Assembly (NCBI GenBank): GCA_900544335.1
Contig: UQUS01000008.1
Coordinates: forward strand, 1-62,496
DNA from: an uncultured Sutterella sp.
Lineage (GTDB): Bacteria > Pseudomonadota > Gammaproteobacteria > Burkholderiales > Burkholderiaceae_F
Direction: 5' to 3'
DNA length: 62,496 bases
This document shows positions 34,010-42,375 of the stretch, in pieces. The notes under the pieces are model-generated. The model had not been told where the DNA came from. It did no database searches and worked only from the letters and a program-made list of their open reading frames with translations. Position 1 is the stretch's first letter, and every line of letters begins with the position of its first letter. The position numbers and the translations under genes were made by a program.

Positions 34010-35173
34010 TTACTTGGCAGCAGGCGCCGCAGGCGCTTTGTCCGACTTAAAACTCACCAAATCATTGACTCGAACACGCAGTGTTCCGTCGACAATCACA
34101 ACGTCTCCGGCGCTCAAGCCTTTTTCCAAAATCCAATCCGTGCCGTCAGCGTAGTGAAGAACCACATCACGCGACTCGACGCGATTACTCTTATTGACGA
34201 CAAAGACATACGGACTGCCGTTTTGAGCACGCATCACGGCCTTCTGGCTGATACGAATCACTTTTTCACGCACACCGTCAACGGCCTTGGCGCGGGCAAA
34301 CATGCCGGGCAAAAGCGTTCCGTCCGGATTGGGGAAAACCGCACGAAGGCGCACCGAGCCGGTGGTTTCATCGACAAGGGCGTCTTTGAACATGAGCTTA
34401 CCTTTGTACGGATAGACCTGACCGTCTGCGAGCGTAATCGTGACATCGGCCTCACCGTTCGTGCCCTTTTTCAGATACCCGGTGGCTAACTGACTCTTTA
34501 ATTTAGCCAGAGCTTCGTACGACTGCTGCACATCCATGTAAATCGGGTCAAGCTGCTGCACGACCGTCAGGCGTGCCGCTTGATTGGCTGTCACAAGAGC
34601 ACCGGGGGTAACTTCCGAAAGAGAAACGCGTCCGGGAATCGGGCTCTTGACTTCGGTGTACCGCAGGTTTTCCTGAGCTGTTGTGAGGGCCGCCTTTGCC
34701 GCCAAGAGATTGGCCTGAGCCACTTTGTATTTCGCCTGAGCCGATTCGTCGGCCTGTTCACTCACGGCCTTGGAGGCTAAAAGCGCCGTCGAGCGCTTAG
34801 CATCGGCTTTGGCTAACCGTAAATTCGCTTCGGCTTGAGCCACGGACGCCGTTGCCTGAGCCACGGCGGCCTTATAAAGCGTCGGGTCAATCTGATACAG
34901 CGATTGGCCTTCCTGAACCTGAGAGCCTTCCTCAAAAAGGCGCTTAAGAATAATGCCGGTCACCTGGGGACGCACTTCTGCCGTACGATAAGCCGTCAGA
35001 CGTCCGGGAAGTTCGGAACTGACAATCTCATCGGATAACTCAGCCACTTGCACTCCGACAGGCGTTGCGTGCGGTCCCTGGACGGGCGCCTGCTTGTGGC
35101 AACCGGTCAGTCCCGCTGCGAGTGCCGCAGCAAAAGTCAGCGTCAGAATCTTCGAACGGGTAGAAAACAACAT
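34010..35173 (-). CDS. RND periplasmic adaptor (membrane fusion protein, AcrA/MexA type)
   Basis: The 387-residue protein has a lipoprotein signal with LTGC as the likely lipobox. The order that follows is a lipoyl half-motif (EVRPQVTGIILKRLFEEGSQVQ), a long alpha-hairpin (ATASVAQAEANLRLAKADAKR), the second lipoyl half (YTEVKSPIPGRVSLS) and beta-barrel domains. It links the inner-membrane pump to the channel. It is the first gene of the RND operon, so a promoter with the inverted repeat at 35221-35242 lies 48 nt upstream. Confidence 0.95.
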   Translation of the reverse strand: MLFSTRSKILTLTFAAALAAGLTGCHKQAPVQGPHATPVGVQVAELSDEIVSSELPGRLTAYRTAEVRPQVTGIILKRLFEEGSQVQEGQSLYQIDPTLYKAAVAQATASVAQAEANLRLAKADAKRSTALLASKAVSEQADESAQAKYKVAQANLLAAKAALTTAQENLRYTEVKSPIPGRVSLSEVTPGALVTANQAARLTVVQQLDPIYMDVQQSYEALAKLKSQLATGYLKKGTNGEADVTITLADGQVYPYKGKLMFKDALVDETTGSVRLRAVFPNPDGTLLPGMFARAKAVDGVREKVIRISQKAVMRAQNGSPYVFVVNKSNRVESRDVVLHYADGTDWILEKGLSAGDVVIVDGTLRVRVNDLVSFKSDKAPAAPAAK

Positions 35174-35220
35174 CTCATCCTTCTCCTAGAAAGGAACTCT
35201 TTGCAATAAATCAGTTATTC

Positions 35221-35242
35221 GTCCGGTTATTTTACACCGGAC
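35221..35242 (-). promoter_or_regulatory. Operator over the RND operon promoter (candidate TetR site)
   Basis: Perfect 7-bp arms GTCCGGT (35221-35227) and ACCGGAC (35236-35242) flank 8 nt. Read on the minus strand, the centre contains TAAAAT, a good -10, with a weak CTGAAT -35 at 17 nt spacing. A repressor bound here would block the promoter. The TetR gene at the end of the operon is the best candidate. Confidence 0.72.
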
Positions 35243-35381
35243 TGAACGAGGATTCAGCATTCTACAGATTCGGAGGAATTTTTCTCGCGCTGTCGGAAAT
35301 ATTTACACTTCAATACCTTTTTCGCGTCTTGTTCTAGGTGCTAATGCCTAGAAAGGCACCCATTGAGCGGCTCTTGAGAAA

Positions 35382-35406
35382 GAAAAACGGGGCCGATACC
35401 CCGCTT
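35382..35406 (-). terminator. Terminator of the glmU-glmS unit
   Basis: On the minus strand CGGGG (35403-35399) pairs with CCCCG (35392-35388) over a 6-nt loop and runs into TTTTT. It is short-stemmed but correctly placed, about 25 nt after the glmS stop. Confidence 0.7.
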
Positions 35407-35428
35407 TTCTTGTGTAGCAACACGTCGA

Positions 35429-37255
35429 CTACTCAACCGTCACGCTTTTTGCCAAGTTACGCGGTCTGTCGACGTCGGTTCCGCGGACTAGGGCCGTGTG
35501 GTAAGCAAGTAGTTGCAAGGGCACCACGTGCAGAATCGGACTTAAGTCGCCGTCGTTTTCCGGCATGCGGATTACGTGCATCCCCTCGGCCGAGACAATT
35601 TGTGTGTCACTATCGGCAAACACGTAAAGCTCACCGCCGCGCGCCCGCACTTCCTGCATGTTGCTCTTGAGTTTTTCAAGCAGCTCATCATTGGGCGCAA
35701 TGGTCACAACGGGCATCTTGGCATCAACAAGCGCCAAGGGGCCGTGTTTGAGTTCCCCGGCCGGATACGCTTCGGCATGAATGTAGCTGATTTCTTTCAG
35801 TTTCAATGCCCCTTCGAGCGCAATCGGATAGTGAATGCCGCGTCCGAGGAAAAGCGCATGGTCTTTTGTCGCAAACCGTTCGGCCCACGCGATGATCTGA
35901 GGCTCTAAAGCCAAAACACCCGTCAGAGCTGTCGGAATGTGTCTTAAGCGCGACAAACGGGACTGTTCGGACGCCTCACTCAAACGCCCGTTTAGCTTAG
36001 CTAAAACGAGTGTCAAAAGATAAAGCGCCACCAATTGCGTCGTAAATGCCTTGGTACTTGCCACACCGATTTCCACCCCGGCTCGTGTAAAGAAGCGAAG
36101 AGCGCTTTCTCGCACCAGGGCGCTGTGCTCGACGTTACAAATAGCCAGAGTCTTATCCATTCCCAAACTCTTGGCGTACTTTAAGGCAGCAATCGTGTCG
36201 GCCGTTTCGCCGGACTGCGAAATCGTCACCACGAGCGTGTCATCGGAGGCAACGGGCACCCGATAACGGTATTCGCTGGCAATTTCCGCCGAGGCAGGAA
36301 TTCCCGCAATTCCTTCGAGCCAGTAGCGCGCAACCGAGGCGGCATAAAAACTCGTGCCGCACGCCAAAAGAAGGACGCGCTTTACTTTCGGAAAGATTTC
36401 GGCCGCATCGGGTCCGAAAATTTCCGGACAAATCGTTTGCACGGAATCGATTGTGTCGGCAACGGCCTTGGGCTGCTCGAAAATCTCTTTTTGCATGTAG
36501 TGCCGGTACGGTCCGAGTTCGGCGGCCCCCGCATAGCCGTCTAGATGCACAACTTTGCGTACGGCTTCGGTGTAGATTTGCCCGTGATGTTCGTAGACGG
36601 CATAGCGCTCGCGCGTCATATCGATGACATCGCCGTCAGCCAGATACACAATGTTTTCCACGACATTGGCAATGGCCATGGCGTCACTGGCGAGGAAGTT
36701 TTCTCCCTCTCCCAAACCGAGCACAAGAGGAGACCCCTGACGTGCGCCGACAAGGCGCCCTGGCTCATCTTTACAAAACGCAGCAATCGCATAAGCGCCG
36801 CGCACACGATTAAGCGCTGTCTTCACGGCCTCGAGCAAATCGCCGTTGTAGTAAAAGTTCACGAGCTGGGCTAAAACTTCCGTATCCGTCTGGCTTTCAA
36901 AGACCACGCCGGTCTTTTTAAGCTCATCGCGCAACTCGGCATAGTTTTCGATAATTCCGTTATGCACGAGCGCAATGCGACCCCCGGCAATATGCGGGTG
37001 CGCATTGGCAACAACCGGTCCTCCGTGCGTCGCCCACCGAGTATGAGCAATGCCCAGTGTGCCGTGCAAACCTGTTTCCTGAACCTGTCGGCACAAATCA
37101 TTCACACGCTTGACCGTTCGTACACGATCAATCTTTCCGGCCTCACAGACGGCAATCCCGCAACTATCGTATCCGCGATACTCCAAGCGGCGCAGACCCT
37201 CCAAAAGAATCGGGACAACGTCTTTGGCACTCACTCCGGCAACAATTCCGCACAT
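35429..37255 (-). CDS. glmS: Glutamine-fructose-6-phosphate aminotransferase (isomerising)
   Basis: The 608-residue enzyme begins MCGIVAGVSAKDVV, with Cys2 as the glutaminase nucleophile after Met removal. It has the glutaminase motif HTRWATHGGP, then two SIS isomerase domains (LLACGTSFYAASVARYWLE and LGRGIHYPIALEGALKLKE) and the C-terminal PRNLAKSVTVE. It makes glucosamine-6-phosphate from fructose-6-phosphate and glutamine, the first step to UDP-GlcNAc. It lies 18 nt after glmU on the same strand. There is no glmS ribozyme, as expected outside Gram-positives. Confidence 0.97.
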   Translation of the reverse strand: MCGIVAGVSAKDVVPILLEGLRRLEYRGYDSCGIAVCEAGKIDRVRTVKRVNDLCRQVQETGLHGTLGIAHTRWATHGGPVVANAHPHIAGGRIALVHNGIIENYAELRDELKKTGVVFESQTDTEVLAQLVNFYYNGDLLEAVKTALNRVRGAYAIAAFCKDEPGRLVGARQGSPLVLGLGEGENFLASDAMAIANVVENIVYLADGDVIDMTRERYAVYEHHGQIYTEAVRKVVHLDGYAGAAELGPYRHYMQKEIFEQPKAVADTIDSVQTICPEIFGPDAAEIFPKVKRVLLLACGTSFYAASVARYWLEGIAGIPASAEIASEYRYRVPVASDDTLVVTISQSGETADTIAALKYAKSLGMDKTLAICNVEHSALVRESALRFFTRAGVEIGVASTKAFTTQLVALYLLTLVLAKLNGRLSEASEQSRLSRLRHIPTALTGVLALEPQIIAWAERFATKDHALFLGRGIHYPIALEGALKLKEISYIHAEAYPAGELKHGPLALVDAKMPVVTIAPNDELLEKLKSNMQEVRARGGELYVFADSDTQIVSAEGMHVIRMPENDGDLSPILHVVPLQLLAYHTALVRGTDVDRPRNLAKSVTVE

Positions 37256-37273
37256 AGCTTCCTCCAGATTCCG

Positions 37274-38641
37274 TTACTTGTCGGTCTTTTGCGGACGCGT
37301 CCAATTCTCAATGGTCATCTGGCGCATGCGGCTGATTGTGAGTTTTCCGGCTGGCGCATCTTTAGCCAGCGTCGTTCCGGCTCCGAGCGTCGCACCGGCT
37401 CCGACCGTCACCGGGGCAATCAGTTGCGTATCCGACCCGATAAAGGCATCATCTCCGATGACCGTCTTCGACTTATGAACGCCATCGTAGTTGCACGTGA
37501 TGGTTCCGGCGCCGATATTGACGCGCTCGCCCATCTGCGTATCCCCGATATACGACAAGTGATTGATTTTGGAGGATTTTCCGATAAAGGACTTTTTGAT
37601 TTCCACGAAGTTTCCGACGTGCACGTCATCGGAAAGAACCGCCTCGGGACGCAATCGGGCAAAGGGGCCGATTTTGACGTTTTCACCGACCTTGGCTCCG
37701 ACAATGTGTGTAAACGCGTCGATGTGTGTTCCGGCCGCAATCTGCGCATTTTCAATCACGCAGTACGGTCCGACCTGAACACCGTCGCCTAACGAAACCT
37801 TTCCCTGGAAAACACACCCGACGTCGATACTGACGTCCGTTCCGCACGACAACTTTCCGCGAATATCCAGACGCGACGGGTCGATAACCGTCACGCCGGC
37901 TTCGGTAAGCTCTTCGGCCAAATGGTCCTGCCAGATGCCTTCTAGGCGTGCCAGTTGTGTTTTTGAATTCACGCCTTCGACTTCGAAACTGCGCCGCGGA
38001 CGCGCCGAGTTAATGCGAACGCCGTCTCTGACCGCAAGCCCGATGACATCCGTTAAGTAATACTCGCCCTGTGCATTGCTGGCTTTAAGTTCGGAAAGCC
38101 ACCCGGCAAGGCGCGCTGTCGGCAGGAGCATGATGCCCGTATTGACTTCGCGAATCTGCTTTTGGCCTTCCGTGGCATCTTTTTGTTCGACAATCGCCAC
38201 AATGCGCCCTTTTTGCCGAAGAATCCGTCCGTATCCGGTCGGATTGCGCAGCACCGTTGTCAAAAGCGCCATCCCGTCGCCTGCTACCGTTCTCAGGCGT
38301 GCCACGGTTTCGGTCTGAATCAGCGGAACATCCCCTAACAAAACAAGCGTTTGCTCGGCCGACAAATCCAAACTCGGCAAGGCCTGTTGCAACGCATGCC
38401 CGGTTCCGAGTTGCGGCTCTTGAAGAACGAACTGCACGTCAGGGTGGTTTTTAAGGCTTTCTTGAACTAAGGGAGCTAAGTGTCCGACGACCACGATGGT
38501 CTTTGCTACATCGCCCAAGGTTGCGACCGTATCTAGGACGTGTTCAATCATGGGTTTTCCGGCCAAGGGCTGGAGCACTTTCGGCAAGCGCGAATGCATG
38601 CGCTTACCCTGGCCGGCGGCCAGGATAACGACATTGATCAT
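37274..38641 (-). CDS. glmU: Bifunctional UDP-GlcNAc pyrophosphorylase/GlcN-1-P acetyltransferase
   Basis: The 455-residue protein has the N-terminal uridylyltransferase loop LAAGQGKRMHSRLPKVLQPLAGKPM and the metal-binding LLGDVPLI. The C-terminal half is a left-handed beta helix (hexapeptide repeats such as IGPFARLRPEAVLSDDVHVGNF) with the acetyltransferase site in YDGVHKSKTVIGDDAFIGSDT. It performs the last two steps of UDP-GlcNAc synthesis for peptidoglycan and LPS. It is upstream of glmS in the E. coli-like glmUS order. Confidence 0.97.
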   Translation of the reverse strand: MINVVILAAGQGKRMHSRLPKVLQPLAGKPMIEHVLDTVATLGDVAKTIVVVGHLAPLVQESLKNHPDVQFVLQEPQLGTGHALQQALPSLDLSAEQTLVLLGDVPLIQTETVARLRTVAGDGMALLTTVLRNPTGYGRILRQKGRIVAIVEQKDATEGQKQIREVNTGIMLLPTARLAGWLSELKASNAQGEYYLTDVIGLAVRDGVRINSARPRRSFEVEGVNSKTQLARLEGIWQDHLAEELTEAGVTVIDPSRLDIRGKLSCGTDVSIDVGCVFQGKVSLGDGVQVGPYCVIENAQIAAGTHIDAFTHIVGAKVGENVKIGPFARLRPEAVLSDDVHVGNFVEIKKSFIGKSSKINHLSYIGDTQMGERVNIGAGTITCNYDGVHKSKTVIGDDAFIGSDTQLIAPVTVGAGATLGAGTTLAKDAPAGKLTISRMRQMTIENWTRPQKTDK

Positions 38642-38753
38642 ATAGATTTTCCTTTTTGTTTTACGCCCTTTTCAAACGGTAACTTTCGGGCGGGTTTGCA
38701 CTAAACAGAAGGCATTTTACGCAGGACTGTGCCCTCAAGGACGGTCGCAAGCG

Positions 38754-38786
38754 AAAAAAACGGGGCCGGCACAAAACCGAACCCCG
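38754..38786 (-). terminator. Terminator of the sodium:solute symporter gene
   Basis: On the minus strand CGGGG (38786-38782) pairs with CCCCG (38765-38761), with an inner CGG/CCG pair, and seven T residues follow. It lies 22 nt after the symporter stop. Confidence 0.85.
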
Positions 38787-38807
38787 CATCTTTAACCGAT
38801 TTCTTTC

Positions 38808-40265
38808 TTAAGCCTGAGTCGACAGTTCGGCAGCCAGGTACATCTGACGGCTCTTCTCGTTGTAGCGCGACGGAACCAGGCTTCCGACCACCATGCCGAA
38901 GCACGCCACGACAAAACCGCCCAAAACACTCGGAATCACCTCGCCGAGCGGCGTAACCGTCAGAATCGTCCAAGCCGCAGCACCGAGAATAATCGATGTC
39001 CAAGCGCCCTGCGTCGTCGCTTTCTTCCAGTAGATGCCGGCAACAAGTGGCCAGAAGGCTCCGACAACCGGGAACTGGTAGGCCATCGCCACCATGTCGT
39101 AAATCGCCGTTCCTTCAAACCACAGGCTGTAGGCCAAAACGGAGGCGGCAAAAATCACAAGAGCTCCGCGGAAATACAGCAATTCGTCTTTCGGATTAAT
39201 CGTGATGTAGTTACGCAGCACGTTGTGCACGAATGTCGTTGTCGGCGCCAGCATCGTAGCCGAGGCCGTCGACATCACAGCCGACAAAACAGCACCGAAA
39301 AAGAGAACTCGCAACCAAACGGGCATGTAATCACGCACGAGCGTCGGCAGGAGCAATTGCGGATCGGTCGTCAAAAGCGTCTGACCGACACCGGGCATCG
39401 CCAAAACCGCTGCACAAACGATAAACATCGGCACGAAAGCAAACAGGATGTAAAAGCATCCGCCCAAAATCGGACCGCGCGTAGCCGTTTTTTCATCCTT
39501 GGCGCTCATCACACGCTGGAAAACGTCCTGCTGCGGAATCGACCCGATCATCATGGTCATGGCGGCAGAAATCCAGAAAATCCAGCCGTGGAACGTCATT
39601 TCCGGGAACACGTGGAACAGGTCGCGACTCTGAGCAAAGGAAACGACGTTGCCGACACCGCCGGCCATGTTACCGGCCACAACGGCTACGGCAATTAAGC
39701 CGGCAATGATGATGCCCATTTGTAAAAAGTCGGTAAACGCCACAGACCACATGCCGCCGTAGACAGTGTAAAAGAGCACCACAAACGTTCCGATCATCAT
39801 GCCGAGTGAAACGCTGATAGCCCCTTCGGTTAGCAGGTTCAGCACCAGCCCTAAAGCCGCAACCTGCGCCCCGACCCATCCTAAGTACGAAAGGATGATG
39901 AAAACGGAGCACGCAAGTTCAATCTTCTTTCCGTAGCGGCGACGATAAAAATCACCGATGGTCAGAAGATTCATGCGGTAAAGCTTACGAGCAAAGAAAA
40001 CGCCCACGAGAATCAGTGCCGCACCGGAACCGAACGGTTCCTCGACGACACCGGCAATGCCTCCCTCGATAAAACGACCGGGAAGACCGAGCACTGTCTC
40101 ACTGCCAAACCACGTGGCGAATGTCGTTGCGATGACCATCATCAAAGGCAACGAGCGCCCGGCTAAAGCATAATCGGCGGTATTGTTTACGCGGCGAGCC
40201 GCCCACAATCCTATTCCGATCGAAACCAGCATATACATGCAAACCAGTACGATCAGGCTAGTCAT
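38808..40265 (-). CDS. Sodium:solute symporter (SSS/PutP family)
   Basis: The ATG at 40265, after TTGGAGATTTGCTA, gives 485 residues and about 13 transmembrane helices. The start MTSLIVLVCMYMLVSIGIGLW, then RRVNNTADYALAGRSLPL and TTFATWFGSETVLG, is typical of SSS transporters, which couple sodium entry to uptake of sugars, amino acids or carboxylates. The substrate cannot be assigned from sequence. The gene lies downstream of ttdAB across a 447-nt gap that includes a terminator; it might import the tartrate or dicarboxylate that ttdAB uses. Confidence 0.88.
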   Translation of the reverse strand: MTSLIVLVCMYMLVSIGIGLWAARRVNNTADYALAGRSLPLMMVIATTFATWFGSETVLGLPGRFIEGGIAGVVEEPFGSGAALILVGVFFARKLYRMNLLTIGDFYRRRYGKKIELACSVFIILSYLGWVGAQVAALGLVLNLLTEGAISVSLGMMIGTFVVLFYTVYGGMWSVAFTDFLQMGIIIAGLIAVAVVAGNMAGGVGNVVSFAQSRDLFHVFPEMTFHGWIFWISAAMTMMIGSIPQQDVFQRVMSAKDEKTATRGPILGGCFYILFAFVPMFIVCAAVLAMPGVGQTLLTTDPQLLLPTLVRDYMPVWLRVLFFGAVLSAVMSTASATMLAPTTTFVHNVLRNYITINPKDELLYFRGALVIFAASVLAYSLWFEGTAIYDMVAMAYQFPVVGAFWPLVAGIYWKKATTQGAWTSIILGAAAWTILTVTPLGEVIPSVLGGFVVACFGMVVGSLVPSRYNEKSRQMYLAAELSTQA

Positions 40266-40545
40266 TAGCAAATCTCCAAAAAAGCGTAACGACCTAGGTT
40301 CTTGTAGGAGTCTTTCTTTGTGCTTTTTCACAAGGGAAGACGGAAATTTTTTTGCGGAGGCGCAGTATAGGGAGATGTCTCGGGAAATTTCTCCGAAAAG
40401 CAATCTTTTTTCGAGAAATCCCCGAAAGTTTCATCGAGGTCAAACTTTGGCCGATTTCTCGGCGCAAAAAACGGCCTCGTTTTCCCGTTTTTTAAAAACA
40501 AGACCGCTTGAAATGCCCAATGTTTATAGTGGGTTTTGAGGGTAT

Positions 40546-40582
40546 CGCCCGAAATCGATACTTATAGTTCACATTTCGGGCG
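40546..40582. promoter_or_regulatory. Inverted repeat in the symporter upstream region
   Basis: CGCCCGAAAT (40546-40555) and ATTTCGGGCG (40573-40582) are perfect 10-bp arms separated by 17 nt. On the minus strand the spacer contains TATAAG, a possible -10, so the arms could be operator half-sites around a promoter, or a leader hairpin. Confidence 0.5.
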
Positions 40583-40621
40583 TCGCATAAGGGCAACAGG
40601 AGAATTTCGACAAAACGTTAC

Positions 40622-40647
40622 AAAAAACCGGGGCGCGCCCGGCTTTT
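40622..40647. terminator. Bidirectional terminator after ttdAB
   Basis: CCGGG (40628-40632) and CCCGG (40638-40642) pair over GCGCG, with six A residues on the left and five T residues on the right. It lies about 65 nt after the ttdB stop and can end transcription on either strand. Confidence 0.82.
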
Positions 40648-40712
40648 TGTTGCTAAAAGGACGAATTGTTTCGCGCTTAATCTTTCGTGTGGCAGAGCGA
40701 AAAAGCGTCGCA

Positions 40713-41330
40713 TCAGTCGATGTACTCGATTTGCGGAGCCAGTCGCTCGACAATGGGTTCTTTTCTTTCGTTAAAGAGCGCCCTGTTCTTATCAAAAAGA
40801 TTTTCCCCATGCGTATCAATCGAAACAATCAAAGGTCCGAAATCTTTCACACGCATGACCCACATGGCCTCGGGCATCCCCAAATCGTGCCACTGCACGT
40901 CTTCGACCTGCTCGACGCAACTGGCGGCAACGACGGCACATCCGCCCGGGAACACGCAATGCAGCGCTTTAAATTCCGAGCACGCACGAACCATATTCGG
41001 ACCCATGCCGCCCTTACCGACAATCAGGCGCACGCCGGTTTCACGGACAAATTCGTATTCGAACTTTTCCATGCGCATGGACGTTGTCGGACCGATGGAA
41101 ACGACTTTGTAGCCCGAGGGCGACGTTGCATCCTCTTGCATAATGGGACCGGCATGCAAAATCGATTTTTCTTTTAAATCAACAGGAAGTACCCGCCCTT
41201 GCTTAACTAGGCGCGTATGCGCGCAATCGCGCGCCGTGACGAGAGTTCCCGTCAAGTAGACGATATCCCCCGTGTGAATGTCCTGAAGATCGGCGGCCTT
41301 AATCGGTGTTTGCAGATGTTTGATGCTCAT
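40713..41330 (-). CDS. ttdB: L(+)-tartrate dehydratase beta subunit (class I hydro-lyase)
   Basis: The ATG at 41330 overlaps the ttdA stop as ATGA, giving 205 residues against about 201 for E. coli TtdB. Conserved parts are the start TPIKAADLQDIHTGD, VSIGPTTSMRMEKFE, VGKGGMGPNM, KALHCVFPGGCAV and VKDFGPLIVSIDTHGENL. With TtdA it dehydrates L-tartrate to oxaloacetate through a [4Fe-4S] cluster, though heterodimeric fumarases share this architecture. An upstream start at 41438 is rejected because it lies inside ttdA. Confidence 0.9.
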   Translation of the reverse strand: MSIKHLQTPIKAADLQDIHTGDIVYLTGTLVTARDCAHTRLVKQGRVLPVDLKEKSILHAGPIMQEDATSPSGYKVVSIGPTTSMRMEKFEYEFVRETGVRLIVGKGGMGPNMVRACSEFKALHCVFPGGCAVVAASCVEQVEDVQWHDLGMPEAMWVMRVKDFGPLIVSIDTHGENLFDKNRALFNERKEPIVERLAPQIEYID

Positions 41331-42223
41331 AGTTTCGCCCCTTTGTGCGTAAGGACTTCGTAGGACAAGTCTGACGAGAGCCGAATCGTGGCACGACGGT
41401 GCGCCCAGCAACCCGTGGAAATTCCGACGGCCAGGCACGAGGGGTGTCGTGCGGCGTGCTCGACATGAACCGCCATCACGGAACCGGTTCCCGTAAGTCC
41501 CTGCGGACCGATATTGAGTTCGTTCAGGCCTTCTTCAATCAGGCGTTCGAACTCGGCGCCCTTGGGATTGGAGTTATGAGTTCCGATTCGGCGCATCAGC
41601 GCTTTTTTACTCAGGCGTGAGGCCACTTCGGCCGAGCCGGCAATCCCGACGCCCAACAAAAGAGGCGGACAGGCATTGATTCCGCGTTCTGTCACGAGGT
41701 CGAAGATAAAACGCAAAACGCCTTCGTATCCTTCAACGGGCATGAGAACTTTGGCTACACCCGGTAGCGAGCACCCGCCGCCTGCCATGTAACAGTGAAT
41801 CGTGCACCCGTCGCCCTCGACGATATCCCAATCGAGCCACGGGATACGGTGACCCGTGTTATTTCCCGTGTTCTTTTCGTCGAAAATCTCGACGGCATTG
41901 TGGCGTAGCGGCGCTTTTTTCGTTGCCTCACGCGTTGCCGTCTCCAGAACTTGCGGCAAGTCCTTTAAGTAGGGAAATTCCGAGCCGCATTCAATAAAGT
42001 ATTGAATGACACCCGTGTCCTGGCACAGGGGAACGTTTCTGTCATTGGCAAGGGTCAAATCCCGAAACATGGTTTCGTATACGAGCGTCGAAAGCTCGCT
42101 TTTTTGTTCGGCCTTCAGTTCCGTGAGGCGTTTTAAAACATCATCGGGAAGGTGCTTGCCAAAGTAGGCAGTCAGTCGCGTCATCACATCCGTCAGGCGC
42201 AACTTCGCTTGAGCATGATCCAT
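41327..42223 (-). CDS. ttdA: L(+)-tartrate dehydratase alpha subunit (class I hydro-lyase)
   Basis: The 298-residue protein closely follows the known TtdA pattern: MFRDLTLANDRNVPLCQDTG, KAPLRHNAVEIFDEKNTG, YMAGGGCSLPG, ACPPLLLGVGIAGS, LNIGPQGLTG and STGCWAHRRAT. Cys67, Cys185 and Cys272 sit where class I hydro-lyases bind the [4Fe-4S] cluster. Length equals E. coli TtdA (about 303). A fumarase function cannot be excluded from sequence alone, but the match to TtdA is the better one. It has a GAAAGGAGT ribosome-binding site. It is coupled to ttdB by an ATGA overlap, so the two form an operon. Confidence 0.9.
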   Translation of the reverse strand: MDHAQAKLRLTDVMTRLTAYFGKHLPDDVLKRLTELKAEQKSELSTLVYETMFRDLTLANDRNVPLCQDTGVIQYFIECGSEFPYLKDLPQVLETATREATKKAPLRHNAVEIFDEKNTGNNTGHRIPWLDWDIVEGDGCTIHCYMAGGGCSLPGVAKVLMPVEGYEGVLRFIFDLVTERGINACPPLLLGVGIAGSAEVASRLSKKALMRRIGTHNSNPKGAEFERLIEEGLNELNIGPQGLTGTGSVMAVHVEHAARHPSCLAVGISTGCWAHRRATIRLSSDLSYEVLTHKGAKL

Positions 42224-42375
42224 CTAGGGACTCCTTTCTTGCACAAAAGAGAGTGAATCGGTGTACTACGGACGTTATTTTAGCGAGAGCCGCATCCCGC
42301 TCACCTTCGGAATCTCCTTACGAATTTTCGACAGGAAACATCCGTTTATTGTCTTCCGGCGTCCGCTAACGCGTC

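Larger units (their letters stand above)
40266..40712. other. Intergenic region between symporter and ttdB (447 nt)
   Basis: It holds a bidirectional terminator at 40622-40647 and a 10-bp inverted repeat at 40546-40582. The remaining 250 nt next to the symporter are T/A-rich in places and carry the symporter ribosome-binding site. I see no further gene; open frames reading through it are fragments without family features. Confidence 0.6.

Noticed and set aside
37256..37273. glmS ribozyme upstream of glmS
   Set aside because: The gap to glmU is 18 nt, far too short, and the ribozyme is a Gram-positive feature.
40183..41177. Plus-strand open frames in the symporter-ttdB gap
   Set aside because: They run into the antisense of the ttdB gene or end in the terminator, and lack protein-family features.
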